Translations under genes and position numbers: made by a program
In this document: piece after piece, positions 25,084-34,250 of the stretch
Layout: every line of letters begins with the position of its first letter
Numbering within the stretch: position 1 is the stretch's first letter
Source: Eubacteriales bacterium
GTDB lineage: Bacteria; Bacillota; Clostridia; Oscillospirales; Butyricicoccaceae
Assembly (NCBI GenBank): GCA_030524205.1
Contig: JAUNGZ010000001.1
Span: forward strand, 1-64,000
Length of the DNA stretch: 64,000 nucleotides
Direction: 5' to 3'
The notes under the pieces: generated by a model
What the model saw: only the letters and a program-made list of their open reading frames with translations
Database searches by the model: none
What the model was told of the DNA's origin: nothing

Positions 25084-26648
25084 TAAAAATTCCAGTGGAT
25101 TTCAACGGGCACTTCCCTTGTTCCGGGAATGCGTCTGCCAACGGATATGTGATCGATCAGCACATCAACCGTTTCCCGGTTTAAACGGTCTGCATGCAAA
25201 TACCGCTCGATCCGCGCGCTCCTGCTGCCGCCCGCCTCGATTCTCTTTTGGATTTCGTCCAGCCGTTTCCGCCCGGCGGCGGCTGTCTGCTCCAAGCGCT
25301 CTTTTTCCGCTGCAAAATCTGCGGACAGCTCCGCGAAGTCTTCTTCGGCAAGCACGCCCTTCGCCTTGTCCAGATAGAGCGCGCGCAGCCCTTTCGTATA
25401 TTCCGCGATCCGTTCCTCACAGCCCGCAAGCTCGTTCCGTATCCGGTTTTCCTGCTCCCGCAGGCCGTCGCAAAGCACAATGCTTTGCTCCGCTTGGCCT
25501 TTATCGAGATATTGCTCCGTCAAACGGTCCAGCTCCTCCCGCACCGCCCGTTCCAGCGCGTCAACCGCAATAAACGCGCCGGCACAGGAATCCTTTGCCA
25601 CATGTCGGTTCGGGCATTGCAGATAGCGCCGGTCCCGTGTCTTGGAGGAGCGCAGCACATAGCCGCAGGCGGCGCAGCGGGCTTTCCGCGCGAACAAACC
25701 GACCGTTCCGACGGCAAAGGGCTTAGCCCGCTGTGCAATCCGAGCCTGCACCCGGTCCCAAAGTTCCCGGTCGACGATCGGCGCATGTGTCCCCTCCACC
25801 ACATACCAGCCGCTCTGCGGGCGCGGCTTGTTCTGCTTGGTTTTATAGGATACGCTGCCGTATCTGCCCTGCACCATATTGCCGATATACATTTGATTGG
25901 CCAGCATATCGGCAATCGCAGCGTATTTCCAAAGCGTGCTGTTTTTATTTTTCGGCTGCCGGTAGCGCAGTCCGTGCAGCCGTTTGTATTCTGTCGGATT
26001 CGGCACGCCGCGGTCGTTTAGCATGCGTGCGATCGCCGTTTTCCCGTAGCCCGCGGCAAACAGGGCAAACACCTCGCGAACGACGGCGGCGGCCTCCTCG
26101 TCAATGCGCAGGCGCCCTTTTTGCTCCGGGTCCTTTTCATACCCGTACAGGGCGAACGAGCCGATATGCAGGCCGTTTTTCCGGCGGTTGGTCAGCACGC
26201 TGCGGATGTTTTCCGACATGTCCTCCAAATACCATTCGTTTACCAACCCGTTGATCTGCCGGGACTTTTTATTGCCCTTATTGGCCGTGTCCGCGTTGTC
26301 CACAATACTGACAAAACGGACGCCCCAGACCGGGAACAGCCCGTGTATGTATTTTTCCACCAGCTCCAGCTCGCGGGTAAAGCGCGACTGCGTCTTGCAC
26401 AGGACAATCTGGAACCTGCGCTGCTCCGCGTCCGCGAGCAGGCGGTTGAACGCCGGGCGCTTTCTGTCCGCCCCCGCATAATCGTCGTCGCTATAAATCC
26501 CGTACACTTCCCAGCCCTGCTCCATCGCATAGCGCAGCAGCATGGATTTTTGATTTTGTATGCTGCCCGAATCCTCTGATTCCAACTGTTTGTTCCGGTC
26601 CTCCTCGGACAGGCGGCAGTAAACGGCGGCCTTCATGCGCTGCGCCAT
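25083..26648 (-). CDS. Large serine recombinase (SpoIVCA/TnpX-like)
   Basis: 521 residues. The resolvase domain (about 1-150) has the catalytic Ser in AAVYCRLSEED and TQSRFTRELELVEKY. A recombinase domain follows (about 170-290; YKRLHGLRYRQPKNKNSTLW). A zinc ribbon is at CAACGYVLRSS...CPNRHVAKDSC, then a coiled coil (about 400-470) and the C-terminal VLIDHISVGRRIPGTREVPV. It should catalyse excision and integration at attL/attR. The ATG at 26648 overlaps the upstream stop (TGATG); ATG at 26636 is an alternative. Adjacent to the cotJC break, it is the obvious cause of the interruption. Confidence 0.95.
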   Translation of the reverse strand: MAQRMKAAVYCRLSEEDRNKQLESEDSGSIQNQKSMLLRYAMEQGWEVYGIYSDDDYAGADRKRPAFNRLLADAEQRRFQIVLCKTQSRFTRELELVEKYIHGLFPVWGVRFVSIVDNADTANKGNKKSRQINGLVNEWYLEDMSENIRSVLTNRRKNGLHIGSFALYGYEKDPEQKGRLRIDEEAAAVVREVFALFAAGYGKTAIARMLNDRGVPNPTEYKRLHGLRYRQPKNKNSTLWKYAAIADMLANQMYIGNMVQGRYGSVSYKTKQNKPRPQSGWYVVEGTHAPIVDRELWDRVQARIAQRAKPFAVGTVGLFARKARCAACGYVLRSSKTRDRRYLQCPNRHVAKDSCAGAFIAVDALERAVREELDRLTEQYLDKGQAEQSIVLCDGLREQENRIRNELAGCEERIAEYTKGLRALYLDKAKGVLAEEDFAELSADFAAEKERLEQTAAAGRKRLDEIQKRIEAGGSRSARIERYLHADRLNRETVDVLIDHISVGRRIPGTREVPVEIHWNF

Positions 26649-26794
26649 CAGCGACGAACCGGCATATCCCGCTTGCTTTTTTCCAGCAGGTTGACCAGCT
26701 CGACCCACTTTTCCGTAAACCGGCGCTTCGTCGTAGTGCTTCCGCCGCCCTTGAAAACACTCTTGCAGCGTACCGGCGTTTGCGTCTTTGCCAT
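26648..26794 (-). CDS. Small basic protein coupled to the recombinase (candidate directionality factor)
   Basis: 48 residues, rich in Lys and Arg (FKGGGSTTTKRRFTEKWVEL, ending LEKSKRDMPVRR). Its stop overlaps the recombinase start as TGATG, so the two are translationally coupled. A GGGACGG ribosome site lies before the ATG. No homology is recognised. Small basic proteins beside serine integrases are often recombination directionality factors, but this is inference. A weak SigE/SigK-like -10 (CATATGCT, 26825-26818 on the minus strand) lies 24 bp upstream. Confidence 0.7.
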   Translation of the reverse strand: MAKTQTPVRCKSVFKGGGSTTTKRRFTEKWVELVNLLEKSKRDMPVRR

Positions 26795-26891
26795 AGAATC
26801 ACCGTCCCTTCGGGGACAGCATATGCGCGGACGCTTGTACCGCATGCCGCGGCAAAACGGGCCGGGGATTTGACGGCCCAGCGCCGGGCTT

Positions 26892-27209
26892 TCAGCCCTT
26901 CGCTTCCAGCGCTTTGTAAAGATCGATGAACTCCTCCGCTAATATCTTGAACACCTCCGTGCTCATCATCTGATCCTCCGCATGCGCCAGAATCAGCCCA
27001 ACGCGCAGCGCCTCGCCGGATGCTTCCTTGTGCACCAAATCGGCATGCGGCGCATGCGCCTGCGTCATCATCTCATCGCCCTGCGCGATCAGCGTTTCCG
27101 CTTCCTCGAAAAGGCCCTGCTTGGCCTTTTGGATGGCTTCGATATAGCTGGATTTCGCGCCGCCGAACGCGGTGATCAGTTGAAAGCAGATCCGTTCCAT
27201 TTCTTCCAT
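26892..27209 (-). CDS. PTS lactose/cellobiose-type IIA component
   Basis: 105 residues, full length for this family. GGAKSSYIEAIQKAKQGLFEEA and LVHKEASGEALRVGLILAHAEDQMM match the helical IIA fold; the phosphorylated His is expected in the region of HAPHADLVH or LAHAEDQ. It would pass phosphate to a IIB protein, but no IIB gene is near and the adjacent IIC is damaged, so it may be a relic. The ATG at 27209 starts the conserved domain. Confidence 0.85.
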   Translation of the reverse strand: MEEMERICFQLITAFGGAKSSYIEAIQKAKQGLFEEAETLIAQGDEMMTQAHAPHADLVHKEASGEALRVGLILAHAEDQMMSTEVFKILAEEFIDLYKALEAKG

Positions 27210-27249
27210 CTGTTTTTCTCCTGTTCTTTTGACGCTTGCCGCGGTTTGC

Positions 27250-28005
27250 TCACGCGGGCTCCGAAACCTGCTCCGCTGCCGCCGCTTCTTTTTCCTGCTT
27301 GTCATAATTTCTATCCACCATGCGGATAAACGGCAGGTAGACGAAGAAGGACAGCACCAAAATCAGCGTTTGCAGCAGCGCGGTGCGCCAGCCGCCCACA
27401 AAGAAGCCCGAAATGACCGGCGGACAGGTCCACGGCACGATCACGCCGCCGTACAGCGGGCAGAGGCCGGTGTAGATTGCGAAATACTGAATGACGCCCG
27501 AGATCATCGGCATCAGCAGGAAGGGGACGGCCAGCAGCGGATTCAAAACGATCGGCGTGCCGAACAGCACCGGTTCGTTTACATTGAAGAAGGACGGTAC
27601 CGGACCGAGCTTGCCGATCTGCTTGAGCTGCTTGCTTTTTGCCCAGAAGGCCACAAAGAGCACAAGGCCGATCGTGACGCCCGAGCCGGTGACGGTCATA
27701 AACTGGTCGAGGAACTGCTTGGTGACGATGTAACCGCCGTTGGCAACGGTAAGCGCCATGCCGGAATTGATGACCGCGCCGGGAATCAGCGCGGAGAAGG
27801 CGTTCACCACACCCTCCGGCACGCCGGCCGGCATTTTAATGGTGATGTTTTTTCTTAGGAAGATCGAATAGATCCAGCCGGCAATCAGGCCGCTGATAAT
27901 CGCCGCGATCATGCCCTTGCCGCCGGTCCAGCCCTTGAGGATAACGCCGACGCTCGTCCCGTCCGCGCCCGCAACCGACGAGGGCTGCATGATCAAATAA
28001 TCCAC
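27250..28005 (-). pseudogene. PTS cellobiose-type IIC, truncated and internally deleted
   Basis: 251 residues compared with about 430 for intact IIC such as the copy at 62475-63776. The N-terminal third is absent. Compared with that copy there is also an in-frame gap: ALIPGAVINSG runs straight into ALTVANGGYIVTKQFLDQF, skipping about 70 residues that normally hold the FFGIHGTAV loop. The C-terminal half (FNVNEPVLFGTPIVLNP, GGVIVPWTCP) is well preserved. It is almost certainly non-functional as a sugar transporter. Confidence 0.82.
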
Positions 28006-28423
28006 AGATTCCTGCTCATACTTATCCCGCGGCAGCCTCGGCGCGCCCGTTCCCGCACTGCAAACGATCAGGGGGTTCAGACGGCTGCCCGTCTTTCCCT
28101 TTTCGAGTTCAGTATTCGCTGCGCTCCTTGCCGGTATTTGGCAAGCTGCGATTTTTCCTAACTTATTCTCGTATTTTTCAATCCGTGCGGCGTCATGCGC
28201 ACTGCTTTTTCGCTCGGCTTCATATGTCCGAACAGCGGTTTGGCCGTTCGTGATTGGTCCTCATGCGGCAAAAGCTGCGGTTCCCCATAATCCAGCTCGA
28301 TCCTTTGCGCAATCTCCCTTCCCTGTTTTCAGCTTTATCAATGCTTCTATTGCATTCTTTGTGGCTGATACTTCATTGTCCGTTTTGCCGGATTCAATCC
28401 GACGACGCCTGTCAATGCAAAAA
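28006..28423. other. Gene-poor stretch inside the element
   Basis: Upstream of the PTS remnant the minus-strand frame stays open for some codons but shows no recognisable protein. Short ORFs on either strand have no recognisable domain. I see only decayed sequence before the terminator of the catabolic operon. Confidence 0.5.
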
Positions 28424-28455
28424 AACGGCGCGCCAGCCTCGGCTGGTGCGCCGTT
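28424..28455 (-). terminator. Terminator of the element's catabolic operon
   Basis: AACGGCGCGCCAGCC and GGCTGGTGCGCCGTT arms; seven A on the plus strand (28417-28425) give a U tract in the minus-strand transcript. It is 56 bp past the hydroxyacid dehydrogenase stop. Confidence 0.92.
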
Positions 28456-28510
28456 CCATTGCATCATAAATTTTAGCAGGATAAGGGAAAATTCGCAGCC
28501 GCACCGACAG

Positions 28511-29494
28511 TCAGCCCACCCCGTTGACAATGCGAAACGCATCACAATGGCGCCCGTTGAGGCAGTCGGTCAGGTTTTTGCAGCTCATGCGCTGCAGGGC
28601 GTCGATCGACCGCTCGCTGTAAAACGCGGCGTGCGGGGTGATGACGACGTTTTCGCGCCCCACGAGCGCGCAGTGCGCCAGATCGGGCTTTTCCGCCTCC
28701 AGCACGTCCAGCCCCGCCGCGCGCACCAATCCCTCGTCCAGCGCGCGCGCCAGATCGGCCTCGTCAACGCACCCGCCGCGCGACACGTTCAGAAAAATCG
28801 GCCGCTTTTCCATTTTGCGGAAGCAGGCGTAGTCGAAGAAGCGTTCGTTTGCCGCGGTCAGGTTCATGTGATTGCTCACAATGTCCGCCGTGCGCAGCAG
28901 CGTGTCCGCGTCGGTCAGGTGCACGCCGCGCGAGGCGGCTTCGACCGGATCGGCGTTCGGGTCGACGGCGAGCACGTTCATGCCGAAGCCCCGCGCGCGC
29001 CGCGCCACCGCCCGGCCGATTTTGCCAAGCCCGAACAGGCCGAGCGTGCGTCCGGTCAGCCCCATCGGGCGCGGCGCGTCGTAATACCGCCAGACGTGTT
29101 TCCCGTCGATTTCGGCAGTATAGCGCTTCAAATGGCGGTCGAGCGCCAGCAGCAGCGCCATCGTGTGGTCGGCGACCTCCTGCGTGCAGTATTCGCCGAT
29201 GGCGCACACCGGAATGCCGCGCCGCCGCGTCTCGTCCAGATCGACGAAGTTGTAGCCGGTCGCGTTGATCGAAACCGCCTTCAGGTCGGGCAGACGGTCG
29301 AGCGCGGCCTTATCCAGCGGGATAAACGCAGTCAGCAGGCCGTCCGCGCCCCGCATGGCCGCAAAAAACGCTTCAGCGTCCGTGTAGGGGTGCACGGCGA
29401 TCTCCGCGTCCGGCACGGCCTCGCGCAGGTAGGCAAACTCCTTTTCCAGCGCGCGCCCAAGCACGTCGGGATAGTCGGAAATGACGATTTTCAT
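28511..29494 (-). CDS. D-isomer-specific 2-hydroxyacid dehydrogenase
   Basis: 327 residues, D-lactate-dehydrogenase/phosphoglycerate-dehydrogenase fold. NAD binding is LGLFGLGKIGRAVARRARGF near residue 145. The active-site Arg is in NVSRGGCVDEADLARAL, and the catalytic His in VVITPHAAFYSERS. It interconverts a 2-keto acid and its D-hydroxy acid. It is the last gene of a minus-strand operon behind an aminotransferase, so it may dispose of a keto acid formed there. Substrate unknown. Confidence 0.88.
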   Translation of the reverse strand: MKIVISDYPDVLGRALEKEFAYLREAVPDAEIAVHPYTDAEAFFAAMRGADGLLTAFIPLDKAALDRLPDLKAVSINATGYNFVDLDETRRRGIPVCAIGEYCTQEVADHTMALLLALDRHLKRYTAEIDGKHVWRYYDAPRPMGLTGRTLGLFGLGKIGRAVARRARGFGMNVLAVDPNADPVEAASRGVHLTDADTLLRTADIVSNHMNLTAANERFFDYACFRKMEKRPIFLNVSRGGCVDEADLARALDEGLVRAAGLDVLEAEKPDLAHCALVGRENVVITPHAAFYSERSIDALQRMSCKNLTDCLNGRHCDAFRIVNGVG

Positions 29495-29509
29495 GGAGGG
29501 ACTCCCCTT

Positions 29510-30790
29510 TCAGTCCGCCGCGGCCTCGCTGAACGCCTCGTCCAGCACGGCGAGCGCGCGGTCGATTTCGTCCTTTGATACGGTCAGCGGCGCGATGAAG
29601 CGCACCACGTTCTTGTCGCACCCGCAGGAGAGCAGGAACAGATCGCGCTCGAGCGCGAGCGCGGTGATGCGCGCGGTCAGCTCGCGGTTGGGCGAGCCGT
29701 CGGGATAGACCAGCTCCATGCCGAGCATCAGGCCGAGGCCGCGCACGTCGCCGATGGCGGGATACTTGCTTTGCAGCTTTTTCAGCCCGCCGATGAAATA
29801 TTCGCCCATGCGCGCGCCGTTCTGCACCGCACCGTTTTCCAGCGCGTCGATGGTCGCCAGCGCCGCCGCGCACGACACCGGATTCGCGCCGAACGTGCCG
29901 CCGTGCGCGCCCGCCGTCCACTTGTCCATCACCTCGGCGCGGCCGACGACGGCGGACAGCGGCAGTCCGTTGGCGATGCCCTTGGCGCAGGCCATGATAT
30001 CCGGCTTTACGCCGTACGCCTGCCACGCGAACATATGACCCGTGCGGCCAAAGCCGGTCTGCACCTCGTCAAACACCAGCATAATGCCGTATTTGTCGCA
30101 GATTTCGCGCACGTAGCGCACCCACTCGCTGGGCGGCGCGACATAGCCGCCCTCGCCCTGCACCGGCTCCATCACGATCGCCGCGACCGAGTACGGGTCG
30201 ACCAGCCGCTTGAACAGCTCGTCAAACTGGGTGAAATACTCCTTGGGGCACTTGCCGTCCTCCATTTGATAGGGCGTGCCGAACAGCTTGGGGTATTCGG
30301 CAAAATAGATGGACGGAACCAGCCCCTCGTAATGCTTGCGGTAGGCTGAATTGGACGCGGTCAGCGAGGTACACAGCAGCGTGCGTCCGTGGAACGAGCC
30401 CTTGAAGGCGATGACGGCCGGCCGCTCGGTCGCGTACTTGGCCAGCTTGACCGCGCCCTCGACCGCTTCCGCGCCCGAGTTGGAAAAATACACCTTGTAG
30501 CCGCCGCCCATCAGGCCGGCAAGGCGCTCGGCCAGCGCGGTCTCAACCTCGTAGTGGAACAGGTTGTGGCAGCAGTGCGCCATTTTGTCGAGCTGCGCCT
30601 TGGCGGCTTCGATCACGGTGGGATAGTTATGGCCGAGGTTGCACACCGCGATGCCGCTGCCGAAATCGAGCAGCTTGCGGCCGTCGTCCGTGTACAGATA
30701 GCTGCCCTGCGCGTGGTCGATGCCGAAGGGCAGATTGTGCAGCGCCATCGGCGGCATGACCGCGGCGGCGCGTTCCTTTAGGGTTGGCAT
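29510..30790 (-). CDS. Class III aminotransferase (4-aminobutyrate/ornithine type)
   Basis: 426 residues. PLP-binding motifs are SNSGAEAVEGAVKLAKYAT, FKGSFHGRT and FDEVQTGFGRTG, with the Schiff-base Lys in MACAKGIANGLPL. The C-terminal GLMLGMELV is typical of GABA/acetylornithine aminotransferases. It overlaps the M20 gene by 13 bp. A terminal amino group (GABA, ornithine or similar) is the likely substrate, giving a semialdehyde. That would fit the nearby Fe-ADH and the 4-hydroxybutyrate genes at 2361-7070; exact substrate unproven. Confidence 0.9.
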   Translation of the reverse strand: MPTLKERAAAVMPPMALHNLPFGIDHAQGSYLYTDDGRKLLDFGSGIAVCNLGHNYPTVIEAAKAQLDKMAHCCHNLFHYEVETALAERLAGLMGGGYKVYFSNSGAEAVEGAVKLAKYATERPAVIAFKGSFHGRTLLCTSLTASNSAYRKHYEGLVPSIYFAEYPKLFGTPYQMEDGKCPKEYFTQFDELFKRLVDPYSVAAIVMEPVQGEGGYVAPPSEWVRYVREICDKYGIMLVFDEVQTGFGRTGHMFAWQAYGVKPDIMACAKGIANGLPLSAVVGRAEVMDKWTAGAHGGTFGANPVSCAAALATIDALENGAVQNGARMGEYFIGGLKKLQSKYPAIGDVRGLGLMLGMELVYPDGSPNRELTARITALALERDLFLLSCGCDKNVVRFIAPLTVSKDEIDRALAVLDEAFSEAAAD

Positions 30791-32442
30791 GTTTCGTTCC
30801 CTCCCAGATAAAATTCGATGGTTTTGAGAATAAATTCCGGCAGCTTGCCGAACGAATAGGGCATATAGATGCGCTCGGTCCACTTGTGGCAGTCCTTGCC
30901 CCACACGCCGTAGTTGACGGCGGGGATGTTGAGCGCCTTGGCCGTCTCGAGCGGCACGGGGTACAGCTTTTGATAGCCCGGGAAGTTCTGCTGGAGCGCC
31001 GCGACCGAATCCGCGTCGTCATCGATCTTGAGGTAGCTTGAGTCGGTCAGCGACGGGAAAAACTGCTGCAGCTTCACCGTCTCGCCGCTTTCCGCGGCAA
31101 ACTCCGCCGCGATGCGCGCGATCTCGCCGTACACCCGCGCCTCGTCCGGCGCTTCCTTTTTCAGCGTGTTGTGCGGGCAGAACGGCGTTGCGAAAAACAC
31201 GACCACGGTCGGCGTTTTCACACCGCACAGGTCGCACAGGCTCTGCACGATGTGCAGCGAGGTCATGCGCATGTCGTCGCCCGCCCGCATGGACTCGTCG
31301 GTCAGCCGGTCGATGTGCTCATCCAGACCGCCGCCGTACACGCGGCGCGCGCGCTCGTACAGCTCGCGGTAGGAGAGCACGCGCACCGGCTCGAGCAGCG
31401 AGGCATATTTCAGGCCCGCCACCTCGCAGTAGCGCCGGTAGCGCGCGTCCGCGTCGTGCAGGACGTTGTCGAGCGCGCGCGCCGCCGCGTTTTTGAGCAT
31501 GGCCAAAATATCGGTCAGCTGCCGGTTGTGGACGAAATAATTAAAGTAGACGCAGGCGGTGCGCGGGGTTTGCACATTATAACAGGGCTTGAGATCCTGC
31601 ATTTTCAGCACGGTCGGCGGCAGCGTGTACTCGCCGTTGTAGCCGTCGCAGAAATCGGGGTTGCGGTCGATGATATGCGTCAGCTCGGCGGCGACAAGAT
31701 CGGGCGAAAAGCCCTCGAAGCACTGGGCGACGTGCGTCTCCCGCCCGACGATGTAGAACATGGGCAGCAGCTTGCCGACCGCGCCGGTGTAGACATAGCG
31801 CGTCGTGTCGCCCGCGTACATCGGGCAGATGAAATCGTTGTTGATGGCGAGGCGGTAGGTCAGCCCCTCCTCCACCCGAAGCCGCTCGAGCAGCGGCAGC
31901 GTCTCGATGATGCCCTGATGGAGCGTCTCCTCCACGGGATTGAAGGACAGCAGCAGATTGCCCCGCAGCCGCTCCGGATGCGCGGACAGGTGCTTTGCCA
32001 GCACCAGAAACACCGCGTCGCCGCCCTTCATATCGCACGCGCCGCGGCCGAACAGGTAGTCGCCCGAGGCAAGGTCGCGCCGCGCGTCCTCCGGCAGATC
32101 GGCGTCCGCAAGCCGCTCGGCGAGCGCGGCGCAGTCGAAGGCGTACTGCCGCAGCTTGCCGTAGTCGTCCACGTCCACCGTGTCGATGTGGCCGTGCAGC
32201 AGGATGGTGTCGGTCTGCTTTTCGTCCCCGCCCTTTAAGAGCGCCAGCACGCTGCGACGGCCGAGGGGATCGTCCTTCAGCGGCTGCGTCATCACCCGCT
32301 CGGGATGCGCCTTAAAATAAGGGATCGCCCGCAGGTAAGCCTCGATCTCGTCGGCCACGGCGCGCTCGCCCGCCGTGCCGTTGACGCTCGGCACCGCGAC
32401 CAGCCGCTCGGTCAGCGCGCGGATCTCTTCAAACATTGTCAT
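30778..32442 (-). CDS. M20-family peptidase/deacylase, RocB-like
   Basis: 554 residues, longer than ordinary M20 enzymes and similar in layout to RocB (arginine utilisation). Metal-site motifs are ILLHGHIDTVDV, GRGACDMKGGDAVF and NPVEETLHQG. It may cleave an acyl or peptide bond on an amino-acid conjugate before transamination. The start at 32442 has AAGGTGG seven bases upstream, and a GntR-type operator (32458-32473) is just before it. A 28-bp hairpin (32485-32512) separates it from the binding-protein gene. Confidence 0.87.
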   Translation of the reverse strand: MTMFEEIRALTERLVAVPSVNGTAGERAVADEIEAYLRAIPYFKAHPERVMTQPLKDDPLGRRSVLALLKGGDEKQTDTILLHGHIDTVDVDDYGKLRQYAFDCAALAERLADADLPEDARRDLASGDYLFGRGACDMKGGDAVFLVLAKHLSAHPERLRGNLLLSFNPVEETLHQGIIETLPLLERLRVEEGLTYRLAINNDFICPMYAGDTTRYVYTGAVGKLLPMFYIVGRETHVAQCFEGFSPDLVAAELTHIIDRNPDFCDGYNGEYTLPPTVLKMQDLKPCYNVQTPRTACVYFNYFVHNRQLTDILAMLKNAAARALDNVLHDADARYRRYCEVAGLKYASLLEPVRVLSYRELYERARRVYGGGLDEHIDRLTDESMRAGDDMRMTSLHIVQSLCDLCGVKTPTVVVFFATPFCPHNTLKKEAPDEARVYGEIARIAAEFAAESGETVKLQQFFPSLTDSSYLKIDDDADSVAALQQNFPGYQKLYPVPLETAKALNIPAVNYGVWGKDCHKWTERIYMPYSFGKLPEFILKTIEFYLGGNETCQP

Positions 32443-32457
32443 ATGCGTCCACCTTCT

Positions 32458-32473
32458 GTATTCTGTATACAAT
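32458..32473 (-). promoter_or_regulatory. GntR-type operator, copy 4
   Basis: On the minus strand ATTGTATACAGAATAC, 15 of 16 identical to the copies at 35369 and 34243. It lies 16 bp before the M20 gene. Confidence 0.75.
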
Positions 32474-32525
32474 AGCCGTTGTGCGGAAGGGCTTCCCTTC
32501 TGGGAAGCCCTTTCGCTTTCCGAAA

Positions 32526-33428
32526 TTAAGCGTTCTTATTGTTCTCCGCGCAGATCTCGCTGTACTCGGTGATCCACTGGTCGATCAGGCCCGCGTCTTG
32601 ACATTCCTTGATCGTTTCGTTGATGACCGCCAAGAAGTCCTCGTTGCCCTTGGGCACCGCGATGGCCGTATCCTTATACAGGCGGTCGTCCGGAAAGGCC
32701 GCGTCGCAGAGCACCAGATCAGGGTTGGCGATCAGGTAGGGCTGCGCGACGGTTGACTCGATCACGACGGCGTCTGCCTTGCCCGTGGTCAGCTCCAGCA
32801 CGCACACCGGAATTTTCTCCAGCGAGGTAACGGTCGAGTCGGTCAGCAGGTCCTGCGCGATCTTCTCCTGCGTGGTCGTCTTCTGCACGGCGATCGACTT
32901 GCCCGCGAAGTCCGCCAGCGTCTTATACTGGTCGGCGTCCTCCTTGCGCACCATCAGGCGCTGCTCGGCCTTTAAGTACACGTCGGAAAAGTCCATGGTC
33001 TCCCGGCGCTCGTCGGTGGGTGACATGCCCGCGAGCATGATGTCGATTTGGTCGGCCGCGATGGCCGCGAGCGTCGAGGTAAAGGTCGTGTCCTCGATCT
33101 GCGTGGTGACCTCGGTGCCGAGCGTTTCGCTCAGCTTTTCGGCAATCTTGTCGCCAAGCGCCATGTCCACGCCGATGACCTTCTGGTCGCTGCTGCCGAT
33201 GTCGATAAACTCATACGGCATGTAGCCGGACGCGGTGCCGACCACCAGCTTGCCGGTCTGCTGGATGCGCGTGAGCACGGGGCCGTATTCCGCGGCGGGC
33301 GCGGCGGCCTGCGTGCCGGCATCCGCGGTGTCGGTCTGCGCCGCGGGCGCGCCGCAGCCGGACAGTACAGCGGCCATACCGGCCGCCGCGAGCAAGGCGG
33401 ACAGAGTGCGTTTGACAGGGTCTTTCAT
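32526..33428 (-). CDS. Amino-acid ABC transporter substrate-binding lipoprotein (element-borne)
   Basis: 300 residues. The lipoprotein signal ends at VLSGCGAPAAQ (Cys about 24), followed by a family-3 binding fold: KLVVGTASGYMPYEFID, DIMLAGMSPTDERRETMDFSD, SIAVQKTTTQEKIAQ, TGKADAVVIESTVA. It binds an amino acid or related compound for the permease and ATPase encoded upstream. The ATG at 33428 has GGAGG before it. A hairpin at 32485-32512 after the stop may raise its mRNA level relative to the next gene. Confidence 0.92.
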   Translation of the reverse strand: MKDPVKRTLSALLAAAGMAAVLSGCGAPAAQTDTADAGTQAAAPAAEYGPVLTRIQQTGKLVVGTASGYMPYEFIDIGSSDQKVIGVDMALGDKIAEKLSETLGTEVTTQIEDTTFTSTLAAIAADQIDIMLAGMSPTDERRETMDFSDVYLKAEQRLMVRKEDADQYKTLADFAGKSIAVQKTTTQEKIAQDLLTDSTVTSLEKIPVCVLELTTGKADAVVIESTVAQPYLIANPDLVLCDAAFPDDRLYKDTAIAVPKGNEDFLAVINETIKECQDAGLIDQWITEYSEICAENNKNA

Positions 33429-33491
33429 GATTTGCTCCTCCTTCTGTGAAACAAGCGTTTCTATCATTGGTTTAATGATAACGAAATTGGG

Positions 33492-34199
33492 TCAGCGGTC
33501 GCTTTTCTTAAAGTGCCGCTCGAGCGCGCGCACGCCAAGGCCGACGATAAACGTCATGGCGAAGTACAGCAGCGCGATGACGATCAGCGGCAGGAACGCA
33601 CGCCCGCTGGTGCCGCTGATGGTATTGTAGGTGAACATCAACTCGGCCACGCCGATCACCATGACCTGCGAGGACGCCTTGATGAGGTTTGCAAACTCGT
33701 TGCCGAAGTTGGGCAGGATGTTCTTGACCGCCTGCGGCAGCACGATCATCAGCATCGAGCGCGCCTTGCCGAAGCCGATCGAGCGCGCGGCCTCCATCTG
33801 CCCCGGGTCGACCGACTGGATGCCCGAGCGGATGATCTCGCAGATATAGCCGCCCGAGTTGACGGTCAGCGCGATAATGCCGTACATCGCCCGCTCGCCC
33901 CAGCTGCCCAGAAACGCGGGCACGGGCGGATGCACGCCGGCCAGCGGCAGGCCGTAGTACACCATCATGATCAGCACGAGCACGGGCGTGCCGCGCACGA
34001 ATTCCACCCAGATGTTCGCCAGCCACCGCAGCGGCGGCACGCGGCTCATGCGCAGAAAGCACAGCCCGCCGCCCACCAGAATGCTCAATATGCCCGCGAG
34101 CAGCGACAGCAGCAGCGTATTCTTCGCGCCGCCTAAAAACAGCGCCGAATAGCGGGATAAAAACCCGCCGACGTCGGCCAGCCAAGCATTTACTTCCAT
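33492..34199 (-). CDS. Amino-acid ABC transporter permease (element-borne)
   Basis: 235 residues with five predicted helices. FVRGTPVLVLIMMVYYGLP is the family segment, and EAARSIGFGKARSMLMIVLP is the EAA loop. The ATG at 34199 has AGGAGGGG six bases upstream and is preferred over the ATG at 34217. A GntR-type operator lies in the 51-bp gap before it, so permease, binding protein and the genes beyond may form a separate transcript from the ATPase gene. Confidence 0.92.
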   Translation of the reverse strand: MEVNAWLADVGGFLSRYSALFLGGAKNTLLLSLLAGILSILVGGGLCFLRMSRVPPLRWLANIWVEFVRGTPVLVLIMMVYYGLPLAGVHPPVPAFLGSWGERAMYGIIALTVNSGGYICEIIRSGIQSVDPGQMEAARSIGFGKARSMLMIVLPQAVKNILPNFGNEFANLIKASSQVMVIGVAELMFTYNTISGTSGRAFLPLIVIALLYFAMTFIVGLGVRALERHFKKSDR

Positions 34200-34227
34200 G
34201 TCATCCCCTCCTGTCACTCCCTTAATC

Positions 34228-34243
34228 GTATACTGTATACAAT
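34228..34243 (-). promoter_or_regulatory. GntR-type operator, copy 3, with internal promoter
   Basis: On the minus strand ATTGTATACAGTATAC, identical to the copy at 35369. TTGACC with a 16-bp spacer and TATACG overlaps it. It sits between the ATPase and permease genes. Confidence 0.75.
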
Positions 34244-34250
34244 CAAAGGG

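Noticed and set aside
28261..28545. Small ORF of 94 codons upstream of the PTS remnant
   Set aside because: It spans the terminator hairpin of the catabolic operon, has no ribosome site and no recognised homology.
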